DNA of 64,000 nucleotides from Streptococcus chenjunshii (lineage in GTDB: Bacteria; Bacillota; Bacilli; Lactobacillales; Streptococcaceae): the NCBI RefSeq assembly GCF_003086355.1, contig NZ_CP031733.1, forward strand, positions 1,240,001-1,304,000, read 5' to 3'. Below, one piece after another: positions 34,363 to 42,406 of the stretch. Both the position numbers and the translations under genes were made by a program. Within the stretch, counting starts at the first letter, position 1, and each line of letters begins with the position of its first letter. The notes beneath the pieces are model-generated. The model saw only the letters and a list, made by a program, of their open reading frames with translations, was not told the DNA's origin and did not search any database.

Positions 34363-35826
34363 TTAATTAATAACATTGTTGGAAACAGCTTCATTTGAAT
34401 TGTCTGAAAAATGAATAGGGTTGAAATTCCTATCAGTCTGGCTTTCTTTATAGCGATTAACAATACTGGAAGTGAACGTATTGTAAGCTACGACAATCAG
34501 ACCGGTATCAGACGAGTGCTGGCCGATTGTCGCTCCGTAGGCTACAAGATTGCCCGTCTCATCTGTATAAGGAAGAAAAGAATTATTAGTAACGGTAATG
34601 TTGTCGCAAAGATGTTTGATTTGGTTAAAGCTGCTGTAGTTAGGGTCGAGATTTTGAATTAGACCACCATCCCAAGTCCCTTTATTATCTGCAGCATCGA
34701 ACTGAATAGCCTCCGCATAATAATCGTGCGCATCTGCTTCACTAGGAATACCAGTTACCGAAGTCAGTTCCGGAGCATAGCCAATAAAGCGGTTGCTGTC
34801 AAAAACGGAATTCTGTAGACCGCCTAAATCGAAGATATGACTGCTTTTTTTGTGGACCATGGTAAAGGTATTGTTATTTATATTCCAATTATCACCGTGA
34901 TCTGCCATAATCATGAAATGAGCACCAGTTTCAAGATTATCAGCTCTAAACTCAATTCCGGACATAGTAAAATTTCTAACACCGTCAGCAGCCCCTGTTC
35001 CAGTCGCAAAGCCGAACCAATAAGCTGTCCCCTGCACTTTTAGGCGAGTATTGCTCCCCCTAAGGACGGTATCGGAAGACAGAGTGATGTAATCTTGCTG
35101 AGGGGTGTCGCTGCCGATTAAGAATTCTCCGCTCGGTAAGCTGAGAACTGTTCCCGGAGTTTCAGCCGCATAAGCAAAGGCCTCCCGCAGTATTTCATTA
35201 TTCTCTGCGGCTGTATTAGCAGAATCCAGAGGCACCCAATACACATCACCTAGAGCCGATTCAGGAACATTGCTTAATGTTTCTCCGCTGTCCAGAGTAA
35301 CATCGTATTTGTAGCCGCCTTCTTCGTTTGAATAATTGGGGGCGACATTATTGATTGTTGCTGCCTGCCCCTTATAGGCTGCTAGATTTTCACCATCCAA
35401 ATCACTCCCAGCTTCATTAGCAATCTGAACAAGATCCCCCTTGTCATAATTAGGATCTGCGACTTCCACCAGACTCTCTTCACTGACCCCTTCCAGATTG
35501 GAACCATCCTTGAAAGTCACTTGATAGGTATAAGTAACATTTTTTTCATCATCCTCTTTTGAATGAATTTTTTTGATATTCCCTACCCAGTTATGATAAT
35601 GCGCTAAATCTTGGCCTTTGCTTGTTTTGTCAGCAGTTGAAGAAATCTGGATTTCCTGCCCCTGCTGAAAAACAGACTGATTTCTTTCCTTGAAAAACAT
35701 CACATAAAGCACAGAGAAGCTTCCTGTTACTGCAAATAAAGTTAAAACTGATATCAAAAGAATCCCCAATGAAATTAACTCACGCTTTCGAAACAGACCC
35801 TTCTTTTTCCGCTGTCTTCTGTCCAT
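34363..35826 (-). CDS. Membrane-anchored parallel beta-helix protein (pectate-lyase-like fold)
   Basis: 487 residues. A basic start (MDRRQRKKKGLFRKREL) and one hydrophobic helix (about 19-43) form a signal anchor or uncleaved signal. Residues 55-190 hold two similar segments (HYNWVGNIKKIHSKEDDEKNVTYTYQVTFKDGSNLEGVSEESL and AATINNVAPNYSNEEGGYKYDVTLDSGETLSNVPESAL). After about residue 200 comes a parallel beta-helix region with turns such as NWNINNNTFTM, SVFDSNRFIG and ITVTNNSFLP, as in polysaccharide lyases. No LPXTG is seen. The ATG at 35826 is preferred over GTG 35832 because GGGG lies 5 bases upstream. A role at the cell surface on polysaccharide is inference. Confidence 0.72.
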   Translation of the reverse strand: MDRRQRKKKGLFRKRELISLGILLISVLTLFAVTGSFSVLYVMFFKERNQSVFQQGQEIQISSTADKTSKGQDLAHYHNWVGNIKKIHSKEDDEKNVTYTYQVTFKDGSNLEGVSEESLVEVADPNYDKGDLVQIANEAGSDLDGENLAAYKGQAATINNVAPNYSNEEGGYKYDVTLDSGETLSNVPESALGDVYWVPLDSANTAAENNEILREAFAYAAETPGTVLSLPSGEFLIGSDTPQQDYITLSSDTVLRGSNTRLKVQGTAYWFGFATGTGAADGVRNFTMSGIEFRADNLETGAHFMIMADHGDNWNINNNTFTMVHKKSSHIFDLGGLQNSVFDSNRFIGYAPELTSVTGIPSEADAHDYYAEAIQFDAADNKGTWDGGLIQNLDPNYSSFNQIKHLCDNITVTNNSFLPYTDETGNLVAYGATIGQHSSDTGLIVVAYNTFTSSIVNRYKESQTDRNFNPIHFSDNSNEAVSNNVIN

Positions 35827-35980
35827 ACTCACCCCAATATTTAATACTACAGTATTTTATTTTATCATACTTGCCTGCTGTTTGCCAAAAAGATTTGCCC
35901 AAAAAAACTAAAAATTTCTGTTTATCTGACTGTTTGAAAGCAAAAAGTCCGAAAGCCTTAATGCCAAACAAAGCATTTTA

Positions 35981-35989
35981 TGCTACAAT
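35981..35989 (+). promoter_or_regulatory. guaA extended -10 promoter
   Basis: TGCTACAAT, an extended -10, lies about 50 bases before the guaA ATG. No guanine riboswitch was recognised in the leader. Confidence 0.55.
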
Positions 35990-36038
35990 AAAGTGGATAC
36001 TGCCAGTCTCAGACTGATGTGAAAAAGAAAGGAAAACA

Positions 36039-37604
36039 ATGACTGATAATTCGAGTGTACTCAATGATATTGAAAAAATTATTGTGCTTGACTACGGCAG
36101 CCAGTATAATCAGCTTATCGCCCGGCGAGTTCGTGAATTAGGCGTTTTTTCTGAGCTAAAAAGCCACAAGATCACAGCCGATGAAGTAAAAGCGCTTAAT
36201 CCAATTGGAATTATTCTTTCCGGAGGGCCGAACTCTGTTTATGCTGATGATGCTTTTGGTATTGATACTGCTATTTTTGAACTGGGAATCCCTATTCTGG
36301 GCATCTGCTATGGTATGCAGCTTTTGACTGAACAGCTCGGAGGAAAAGTTGTCCCTGCGGGCTTGACAGGCAGCAGAGAATACGGACAGTCAAGACTGCA
36401 TGTAAGAAAAGAATCGCAGCTGTTCGCTGATACACCTCAGGAACAGACTGTTCTTATGAGCCACGGCGATGCTGTTACAGAGCTTCCGCCGGGATTTGAC
36501 TTAATCGGTGAATCGAACGACTGCCCTTATGCTGCTATCGAAAATACAGATAAACATATCTATGGCATCCAGTTTCACCCTGAGGTCCGGCATTCTGAAT
36601 ACGGCAATGATATTTTAAAGAATTTCGCCCTTAAGATTTGTCAGGCAAAGGCAGACTGGTCCATGGCAAATTTTATCGACATGGAAATCAGCCGCATTCG
36701 TGAACAGGTCGGCAGCCAAAAAGTTTTGCTGGGGCTTTCCGGCGGTGTTGATTCATCAGTCGTTGGAGTGCTCCTGCAAAAAGCGATCGGTGATCAGCTG
36801 ACCTGCATCTTCGTCGATCATGGTCTGCTGCGCAAAAATGAAGGCGATCGGGTTATGAATATGCTTGGCGGCAAATTCGGCCTCAATATTATTCGGGCAG
36901 ATGCTGCTGAACGCTTTCTAAATCTTTTAACTGGCATTTCTGATCCTGAACAAAAGCGCAAAATTATCGGTAATGAATTCGTTTATGTTTTTGATGATGA
37001 AGCCAGTAAGCTGAAAGATGTACGTTTTCTGGCACAAGGGACGCTCTATACTGATGTTATCGAATCAGGTACAGACACCGCTCAGACCATAAAATCACAC
37101 CACAATGTTGGTGGGCTGCCCGAAGATATGCAGTTTGACTTAATTGAACCCCTCAATACGCTTTTCAAAGACGAGGTCCGTGCTCTTGGCACTGCTCTCG
37201 GAATGCCTGATGAAATTGTTTGGCGCCAGCCTTTCCCAGGACCGGGTTTAGCTATTCGAATCATTGGGGAAGTTACCGCTGTAAAATTAGAAACTGTCCG
37301 CGAGTCAGATGCCATCCTGCGTGAAGAAATTGCTGCTGCAGGCTTGGAACGTGATGTCTGGCAGTATTTTACAGTGAATACCGGCGTTCAGTCTGTTGGT
37401 GTTATGGGAGACAGCCGCACCTATGATTACACTATCGCTATTCGAGCGATTACATCTGTTGACGGTATGACTGCTGACTTCGCCAAACTGCCGTGGGAAG
37501 TTCTGCAAAAAATATCAGTCCGTATTGTCAATGAAGTTAATCATGTCAATCGTGTCGTTTATGACATCACCAGCAAGCCACCGGCAACTGTCGAGTGGGA
37601 ATAA
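36039..37604 (+). CDS. guaA: GMP synthase (glutamine-hydrolysing)
   Basis: Converts XMP to GMP using glutamine and ATP. 521 residues: class I amidotransferase domain (about 11-205) with nucleophile Cys in GICYGMQLL and HPE in IQFHPEV, then the ATP pyrophosphatase domain with the P-loop [13 protein letters not shown] (about 230-242) and the C-terminal dimerisation part ending [12 protein letters not shown] preceded by AAAGGAAAAC. Transcribed against the prevailing direction in this replichore. Ends at a repeat B terminator. Confidence 0.97.
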   Translation: MTDNSSVLNDIEKIIVLDYGSQYNQLIARRVRELGVFSELKSHKITADEVKALNPIGIILSGGPNSVYADDAFGIDTAIFELGIPILGICYGMQLLTEQLGGKVVPAGLTGSREYGQSRLHVRKESQLFADTPQEQTVLMSHGDAVTELPPGFDLIGESNDCPYAAIENTDKHIYGIQFHPEVRHSEYGNDILKNFALKICQAKADWSMANFIDMEISRIREQVGSQKVLLGLSGGVDSSVVGVLLQKAIGDQLTCIFVDHGLLRKNEGDRVMNMLGGKFGLNIIRADAAERFLNLLTGISDPEQKRKIIGNEFVYVFDDEASKLKDVRFLAQGTLYTDVIESGTDTAQTIKSHHNVGGLPEDMQFDLIEPLNTLFKDEVRALGTALGMPDEIVWRQPFPGPGLAIRIIGEVTAVKLETVRESDAILREEIAAAGLERDVWQYFTVNTGVQSVGVMGDSRTYDYTIAIRAITSVDGMTADFAKLPWEVLQKISVRIVNEVNHVNRVVYDITSKPPATVEWE

Positions 37605-37612
37605 TCAATACA

Positions 37613-37648
37613 AAAAAATGAGGCGATCTCAGCCTCATTTTATTTTTT
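37613..37648 (+). terminator. guaA terminator
   Basis: Stem AAATGAGGC / GCCTCATTT followed by TATTTTTT; part of the family B unit. Confidence 0.85.
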
Positions 37649-37800
37649 AAACAACCGGGTTTGATGCAGTGGCTGATTGAACGTTTTTATCCCATGTTGT
37701 GCAGAGATAGCGGCCTCCCTAATCAGCTGTGCGGAGGCGGGCGGCAAAATCGAAATCATCATGTTGTGACAATTCCCGATTTTTGTCCCGCTTTCATTTT
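37613..37800 (-). repeat. Family B repeat, copy 3
   Basis: The terminator hairpin is followed by the conserved segment in the orientation CTAATCAGCTGTGCGGAGGCGG...AAAATCG...TTGTGACAATTCCCGATTTTTGTCCCGC. It lies between guaA and the Nramp-like gene, which end toward each other. Confidence 0.7.
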
Positions 37801-37804
37801 TTAT

Positions 37805-39064
37805 CTAAACCCTGCCCGTTGCAATAGCATAAAGGAAGAAAAGGGCAAAGCCAAAGAGATAAATCAAACCGGCGATGGACAAAACCTTAAGCCAGCCCTT
37901 AATCTCGTGCTCTTTATTATTGACCAATGAGTAATTGAGATAAGCAAAGATCGGTGTGGTTAAGAAAGAAGCGATCATAGCAAAGCGGAGCATGGTTGCA
38001 ACATTGCCGGCGAATAAATAAACAATAATAATACCAATAATTGCAGTTAAGGTCATCCAAACATAAAGTGCCTTTTGTGAAGCTTCTTTTTGATTCAGCA
38101 GCAGCCGGAGCGATTCATTATTAGCACGCGAATAGCCATCAATAACTGTAATGACCGTACCAAAAATGCAAAGAAAAGCAATGAAAGTAATCAAAAAACG
38201 TGACCAGTCGCCCAGAACAGCGGCATACATATTGACAAACTGCGCAATATATTCGGCACTGGCGCTTTGTACTTCTTCTCCTGATCCAAATTGGATAAGT
38301 GCTCCTAGTGCTAAGAAAATAAAAGCAAGAACAGCTGTTCCGATGTAGCCGACATTAAAGTCAAAAATACCGTCAAGATACGATATTTTTACCGTCTTGC
38401 GTTTTTCGGCAGACCACATTGAATTAATAGCTGAAATTTCAATCGGTGCCGGCATCCAGCCCATCAGAGATACGATGAAGGGCAAAGCAGCCATTTGCCA
38501 AGGGGACGGTGCTACAAACCCCGGTGCATATTCACGATGGTTAAACAGTGCAATAACAACAGCAATTACTGTTGCGATGGTCAAGGCTGTCATTACCCAT
38601 TTAGCAAGGCTATCAAGGAATCGATAACCGCCGATTAAGAGCATAGCCCAAATAATAACAATGATGATAGTTGTCAGCTGTCCGATAGAGAGACCAAAGC
38701 CATCAGGAAAAATATTAAAGAGGATAGCGGCTGCTAAAATACCTACTGCTGCTGTGTTAACCAGAGCAGAGAAAATATTCATGATAAAGAAAACCCAAAG
38801 GTAAACTTTTCCTTTTTCATTATAGCCTTCAATTAGACTTTTATTATTCTGCAGGGTATATTGACTGCCGAAACGGAAAAAAGGATATTTAAACAAATTA
38901 ATCAAAAGGATAATAATCGCAAGCTGCCAGCCGTAAATGGCACCAGCCTGCGTCGAAGATACAATATGTGAACCGCCGACAGCCGCAGAGGCCAGCAAAA
39001 TTCCCGGTCCCACAGCACGAAACTTGCTTTTCCAGGTTGAATGTTCTTCAGTGTGCTCAGTCAT
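37805..39064 (-). CDS. Divergent Nramp-like transporter
   Basis: A 419-residue membrane protein with 11 or so hydrophobic helices and overall NRAMP/MntH resemblance (VGPGILLASAAVGGS...STQAGAIYGW at residues 18-46). The first-helix motif DPGN, which carries two metal ligands in Mn/Fe transporters, reads GGSH here (30-33). Helix 6 has MGWMPAPIEI, keeping M-P but lacking the usual MPH. It is therefore probably not a standard manganese importer; a different ion such as Mg, or another substrate, is possible. A 10-base inverted repeat lies about 175 bases upstream. Monocistronic. Confidence 0.8.
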   Translation of the reverse strand: MTEHTEEHSTWKSKFRAVGPGILLASAAVGGSHIVSSTQAGAIYGWQLAIIILLINLFKYPFFRFGSQYTLQNNKSLIEGYNEKGKVYLWVFFIMNIFSALVNTAAVGILAAAILFNIFPDGFGLSIGQLTTIIIVIIWAMLLIGGYRFLDSLAKWVMTALTIATVIAVVIALFNHREYAPGFVAPSPWQMAALPFIVSLMGWMPAPIEISAINSMWSAEKRKTVKISYLDGIFDFNVGYIGTAVLAFIFLALGALIQFGSGEEVQSASAEYIAQFVNMYAAVLGDWSRFLITFIAFLCIFGTVITVIDGYSRANNESLRLLLNQKEASQKALYVWMTLTAIIGIIIVYLFAGNVATMLRFAMIASFLTTPIFAYLNYSLVNNKEHEIKGWLKVLSIAGLIYLFGFALFFLYAIATGRV

Positions 39065-39399
39065 AAAAAACTCCTTATATTAAAATAGCGCTGAAAATCC
39101 GAATAAACCGAAGGAACCCAGCCTCCCTTATCAGGATTTTAGCCCAAATGCCTTAAATAAAAACATTGAAATGAAAACAAGACCACCTGCAAAGTACCTA
39201 GGGATTAAGCAGGGCTGTTTTCAAAATGTTTCGTCTAATCTGAAAAACGTAAATTTTCAGATTATTCTGAAACATAGTCTTTATTTTAAGCTTTTCAAAG
39301 CACTTTGTCAACATGCTAAAACTATTTTTTATTCTGGTATTCGAATCTCTAACACACTTTTTTGATAGTATTGAAATACTTGATAAATAATAGATACGG
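39065..39399. other. Intergenic region with 10-base inverted repeat
   Basis: AT-rich 335-base gap upstream of the Nramp-like gene. AATCTGAAAA (39237-39246) and TTTTCAGATT (39254-39263) form a perfect inverted repeat with a 7-base spacer; no T run follows on either strand, so an operator is more likely than a terminator. No gene was seen. Confidence 0.5.
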
Positions 39400-39810
39400 T
39401 CATTTAGAAATCTTTACTGTCCCATCTTCATAACCTGAATACATGCTGCTTTTGGGACTGACATACGTTGTCAACCCTGCTGAATCATTATCACCTGTTC
39501 CAATCGTAAGTGTATCTTCGCTAAATAAGCAAAAATAAGTCTGGCTATTTTTTTCGAACACTTTCTTATCTGCATCATAAACATAACTGTTTTCCATCCC
39601 ATCTTCATTTATAATGAGCTGGTTTCCATCTATTATTATCCAAGGGGTTTTATCTAATGAAGCTGTCATAGTGGATAGGTCTTCATCCACCAGATAATAA
39701 GTTCCATCTTTTGACCTATGCGAATCAATCTGTGATTTTATCATAGCGAAAATAATAATAACCGGTATGATAAGAAAAATAAGCTTCCGTATTTTTAATT
39801 TAAATGGTAT
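39400..39810 (-). CDS. Small membrane-anchored protein of unknown function, possible ATA start
   Basis: From the first ATG (39744) the frame encodes 114 residues (GTYYLVDEDLSTMTASL...PWIIIDGNQLIINEDGMENSYVYDA), a beta-rich exported-looking domain with no hydrophobic start. Reading upstream in frame gives a basic, strongly hydrophobic segment (PFKLKIRKLIFLIIPVIIIFA), an ideal signal anchor. It contains no ATG, GTG or TTG before the TAG stop. AGGAG (39825-39821) lies 10 bases before an ATA codon at 39810. Either ATA is used as a weak start or the original ATG has been lost. I do not recognise the family. Confidence 0.55.
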   Translation of the reverse strand: MPFKLKIRKLIFLIIPVIIIFAMIKSQIDSHRSKDGTYYLVDEDLSTMTASLDKTPWIIIDGNQLIINEDGMENSYVYDADKKVFEKNSQTYFCLFSEDTLTIGTGDNDSAGLTTYVSPKSSMYSGYEDGTVKISK

Positions 39811-39867
39811 ACTGCGCCTTCTCCTAATTTTGACGATGTTAAACTAATCGTTTTCCTCATATCAAAA

Positions 39868-39918
39868 CTCCCCTTATTGCTCTGGTGAAATTTTTTCACT
39901 GTTTGCTTTAAGGGGAGC
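39868..39918. repeat. Family C palindromic element, copy 2
   Basis: CTCCCCTTA (39869-39877) and TAAGGGGAG (39909-39917) flank an inner GTGAAA/TTTCAC pair. It resembles copy 1 at 2283-2342 in arms and inner arms. It is located just downstream of the DUF1002 gene on the minus strand. Confidence 0.5.
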
Positions 39919-39951
39919 GGTTATTTTATGGCTGTTTCTAATTTTTGGGGG

Positions 39952-40920
39952 TTACCCTATAAACTGCTGGAAGAAATTGACGATTTGCTGCCAAATATTA
40001 GCAAAGAAGCCTTTGCCTGATTCAATGGCACTGCTGGCATCAAAATTGAGGTTGATATTGTCAAAAGTTGAACCCGCATTATTAACAATACTGTCTTTAA
40101 GTGAGTTCAAGGCTGCTTTAAAACTGCTGTTGTTGATAATTTTAGCATTGGATAAATTAAAAGCGAAATTGACAATCAGAGTAATCTGTTCATTCGTCAT
40201 AGATGAGGTCAAGCCGTAATTGTCAAGCGTATCTTCCACAATCTTCCTGACATCATCTTTGGTCAAATCAGATCCGCTGTCAGCAACAGCAGTCTTGATA
40301 TCCGCAAGGGCTACATTTAGTTTATCAGCATCGTAGCCGTCTTTACCCTCATTCTCTGCATTGATATCAGAAAGAGCGTTCAGCTCCTCCTGAGCCAGCT
40401 CCTTGCTCTCATCAGATACGTCAGCACCGTTTTCTTCGAGAGAGTAATAGATTCCTGCCAAGGCACTCTCACCTGTTACAGCGATAGGGGCAGCAACAGT
40501 AATTTCAGCATGTTCAATTCCCAAGGTAACCGCTGCGTTGCGGTACATATCCTCCGTGACTTTGGTTATGTTTTCTGGGGTTACGATACGGACAGACAGG
40601 GTTTCTGATGAACCTAATTTTTGGATTTTTACCGATGAATACAACTGAAGACTTGAATCGTCAGCAACATTCATAATCTTAGCATAGGCAGACGTTGTCA
40701 GTGTCTTCACCTCAGTATCTGTCGCACTGTCATATCCGAGCAGAGCAAGGGTTTGGTCACGCTGATCACTGGACAAAGAATAACCGAGAACATAGTCCGG
40801 CTGGACATAGGTTTCATCAATCACCTTCTGAATATCGGAATCAGCCGCTTGTACTTTCGCAGCTGTAAGGCAAAGCAAAAAAGCAAGACCTAAGCTTAAA
40901 AAAATTTTTTTAATACGCAT
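39952..40920 (-). CDS. Secreted DUF1002 (YpuA-like) protein
   Basis: 322 residues with a clear signal peptide (MRIKKIFLSLGLAFLLCLTAAKVQA, cleavage after AKVQA). The mature domain (YVLGYSLSSDQRDQTLALLGY...NAAVTLGIEHAEITVAAPIAVTGESALAGIYYSLEENGAD) is of the DUF1002 type found in Firmicutes as YpuA. No anchor motif is seen, so it is probably released or wall-associated. The tail FFANIWQQIVNFFQQFIG looks amphipathic. Function unknown. Confidence 0.85.
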   Translation of the reverse strand: MRIKKIFLSLGLAFLLCLTAAKVQAADSDIQKVIDETYVQPDYVLGYSLSSDQRDQTLALLGYDSATDTEVKTLTTSAYAKIMNVADDSSLQLYSSVKIQKLGSSETLSVRIVTPENITKVTEDMYRNAAVTLGIEHAEITVAAPIAVTGESALAGIYYSLEENGADVSDESKELAQEELNALSDINAENEGKDGYDADKLNVALADIKTAVADSGSDLTKDDVRKIVEDTLDNYGLTSSMTNEQITLIVNFAFNLSNAKIINNSSFKAALNSLKDSIVNNAGSTFDNINLNFDASSAIESGKGFFANIWQQIVNFFQQFIG

Positions 40921-41010
40921 AATTGTCCTTTCTTAATTTACTGGATAATGAGACTTTATTATACCACTTTCAGCCGTTTCTGGCTTTTAAAAACATTGGC
41001 CAGCCCTGTT

Positions 41011-41424
41011 TTATTCATGCAGTTCCAAAGGCAGACCATCTGGGTCAAAAAAGAAAGTCATCTTTTTGCCGGTATAATCATCATAACGAATAGGTTCAAC
41101 AAAAATCCCCAGATTTTCTAACTCAGCTTTAACTTCTTCTACGTTTTCAGCATAGAAGGCAAGATGGCGCAGACCGCATGCCTCACGCGGCCAATCCGGC
41201 AGACCGATGCGGGCTGGCGGTGCTGAATAAGCAGGATCAGTTAATTTGTTGCCAAAAATTTCCAGTTCAATATCACCGCACTTTAAATCTAATTTGTAGT
41301 CATGCCGCTCCGGCCGGTGATTTTCTCTTATAATGGAAAAACCCAGTTTGTCAACATAGAATTCACGAGATTTATCATAATCAGAAACGATTAAAGCAAT
41401 ATGGTGGATAGAATCAAGTTTCAT
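41011..41424 (-). CDS. VOC/glyoxalase-family protein (YaeR-like)
   Basis: 137 residues. Two beta-alpha-beta-beta-beta modules of the vicinal oxygen chelate fold: DSIHHIALIVSDYDKSREFYVDKLGF at the start, GDIELEIFG, CGLRHLAFYAENVEEV and FFDPDGLPLELHE at the end, providing the His and Glu metal ligands of glyoxalase-type enzymes. The exact substrate is unknown; methylglyoxal-related detoxification is possible but not shown. Monocistronic. Confidence 0.85.
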   Translation of the reverse strand: MKLDSIHHIALIVSDYDKSREFYVDKLGFSIIRENHRPERHDYKLDLKCGDIELEIFGNKLTDPAYSAPPARIGLPDWPREACGLRHLAFYAENVEEVKAELENLGIFVEPIRYDDYTGKKMTFFFDPDGLPLELHE

Positions 41425-41458
41425 AGCGCTTCTCCATTTATTTTGTTTTATCAGTTAT

Positions 41459-41515
41459 AAAAAAAGAAGCAGACAAAAACGTTAACTTCGTTTGACTTGT
41501 TCTGCTTCTCTTCCT
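41459..41515 (-). terminator. Terminator of gyrA-srtA
   Basis: On the minus strand AGAAGCAGAACAA pairs with TTGTCTGCTTCT, with an inner AACG/CGTT pairing, followed by TTTTTT. It lies downstream of srtA. Confidence 0.78.
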
Positions 41516-41632
41516 TTAACACAAGTTATACATCTTTCAGATACTAACAGCTTCAAGCTAACACTTCCAGTCTGTCCCTAAAGTCCTACACCCATTTTCA
41601 GTAAGATCTTAGGATTAGGCTGTATCGGTTTT

Positions 41633-42388
41633 TTAAAGCGATATTTGGTTGTAAGAAGTATTAAAAGCTTGTTTTATTTCAGCGGAAGCTTGCTTAAAGG
41701 AAACAGATGTTTCTAGCGTTCCATGAACAATAATCCGATTGGTAGCTTCTGCATCCGTACAGGTTACCAAGGTCACTTCGCTGGTTCCGGGACTGTCATT
41801 GAGAACTTCGATATGATCGGGGCTGACTGATTCAACCCGATCGATGATGTAGGTATAGATCATCTCCTTATCGGTTAAATAAATTTTCATTCCATCTTTC
41901 GCTTTTGTCAAAGGCGAAAAAAGCATTTGCGATGAACCATTTATACCAAAGACATGATGGCTGGCCAGAGCATAGTTGTTTTCACCGCCCATCAGCTGAT
42001 CCTCTTTCATCGTTCCAGCACCATACATCAGTTCGGTGTTGCCTAAGCCCTTAAAAATAGGTAAATTAATACCGACCTCAGGAATAGCTATGCCTCCGAT
42101 AACCGGTAGTTTTTGAGCTGCTATCTGCGCTTCCAGTATCGCCTCTGTACTGATAGACTCTACTGCTTCAAAATCATAACTAGCCTTTTTCTTCGCATTT
42201 TCCTGAAGGGTCTTTCTGGAAACATTAGTCACCTGGTATTTATTTGAATTCCAAGCAATCAGCGTATTGCGAATTGACTTGTTAAAAATTAAAGCCAAAC
42301 CAATAATAAGCAAAAGGCTAAAAATAAACCAGCGCAGGAAATTTTTTAGCTTTCCCCTCTTAGTGTTGCGTGTCGATCTTTTTTTCAT
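41633..42388 (-). CDS. srtA: Sortase A
   Basis: Class A transpeptidase that attaches LPXTG proteins to peptidoglycan. 251 residues: signal-anchor helix at about 18-36, catalytic domain with His in ALASHHVFG (144/145), Cys210 in VTLVTCTD and Arg218 in TNRIIVHG. It lies 18 bases after gyrA and shares its transcript, the conserved streptococcal arrangement. No LPXTG substrate is encoded in this window. Confidence 0.95.
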   Translation of the reverse strand: MKKRSTRNTKRGKLKNFLRWFIFSLLLIIGLALIFNKSIRNTLIAWNSNKYQVTNVSRKTLQENAKKKASYDFEAVESISTEAILEAQIAAQKLPVIGGIAIPEVGINLPIFKGLGNTELMYGAGTMKEDQLMGGENNYALASHHVFGINGSSQMLFSPLTKAKDGMKIYLTDKEMIYTYIIDRVESVSPDHIEVLNDSPGTSEVTLVTCTDAEATNRIIVHGTLETSVSFKQASAEIKQAFNTSYNQISL

Positions 42389-42406
42389 TTTTCCTCAATT
42401 ATCTTA

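Noticed and set aside
35830..36038. Guanine riboswitch upstream of guaA
   Set aside because: No conserved purine-riboswitch core or paired stems were recognised, and the leader after the -10 is only about 45 bases.
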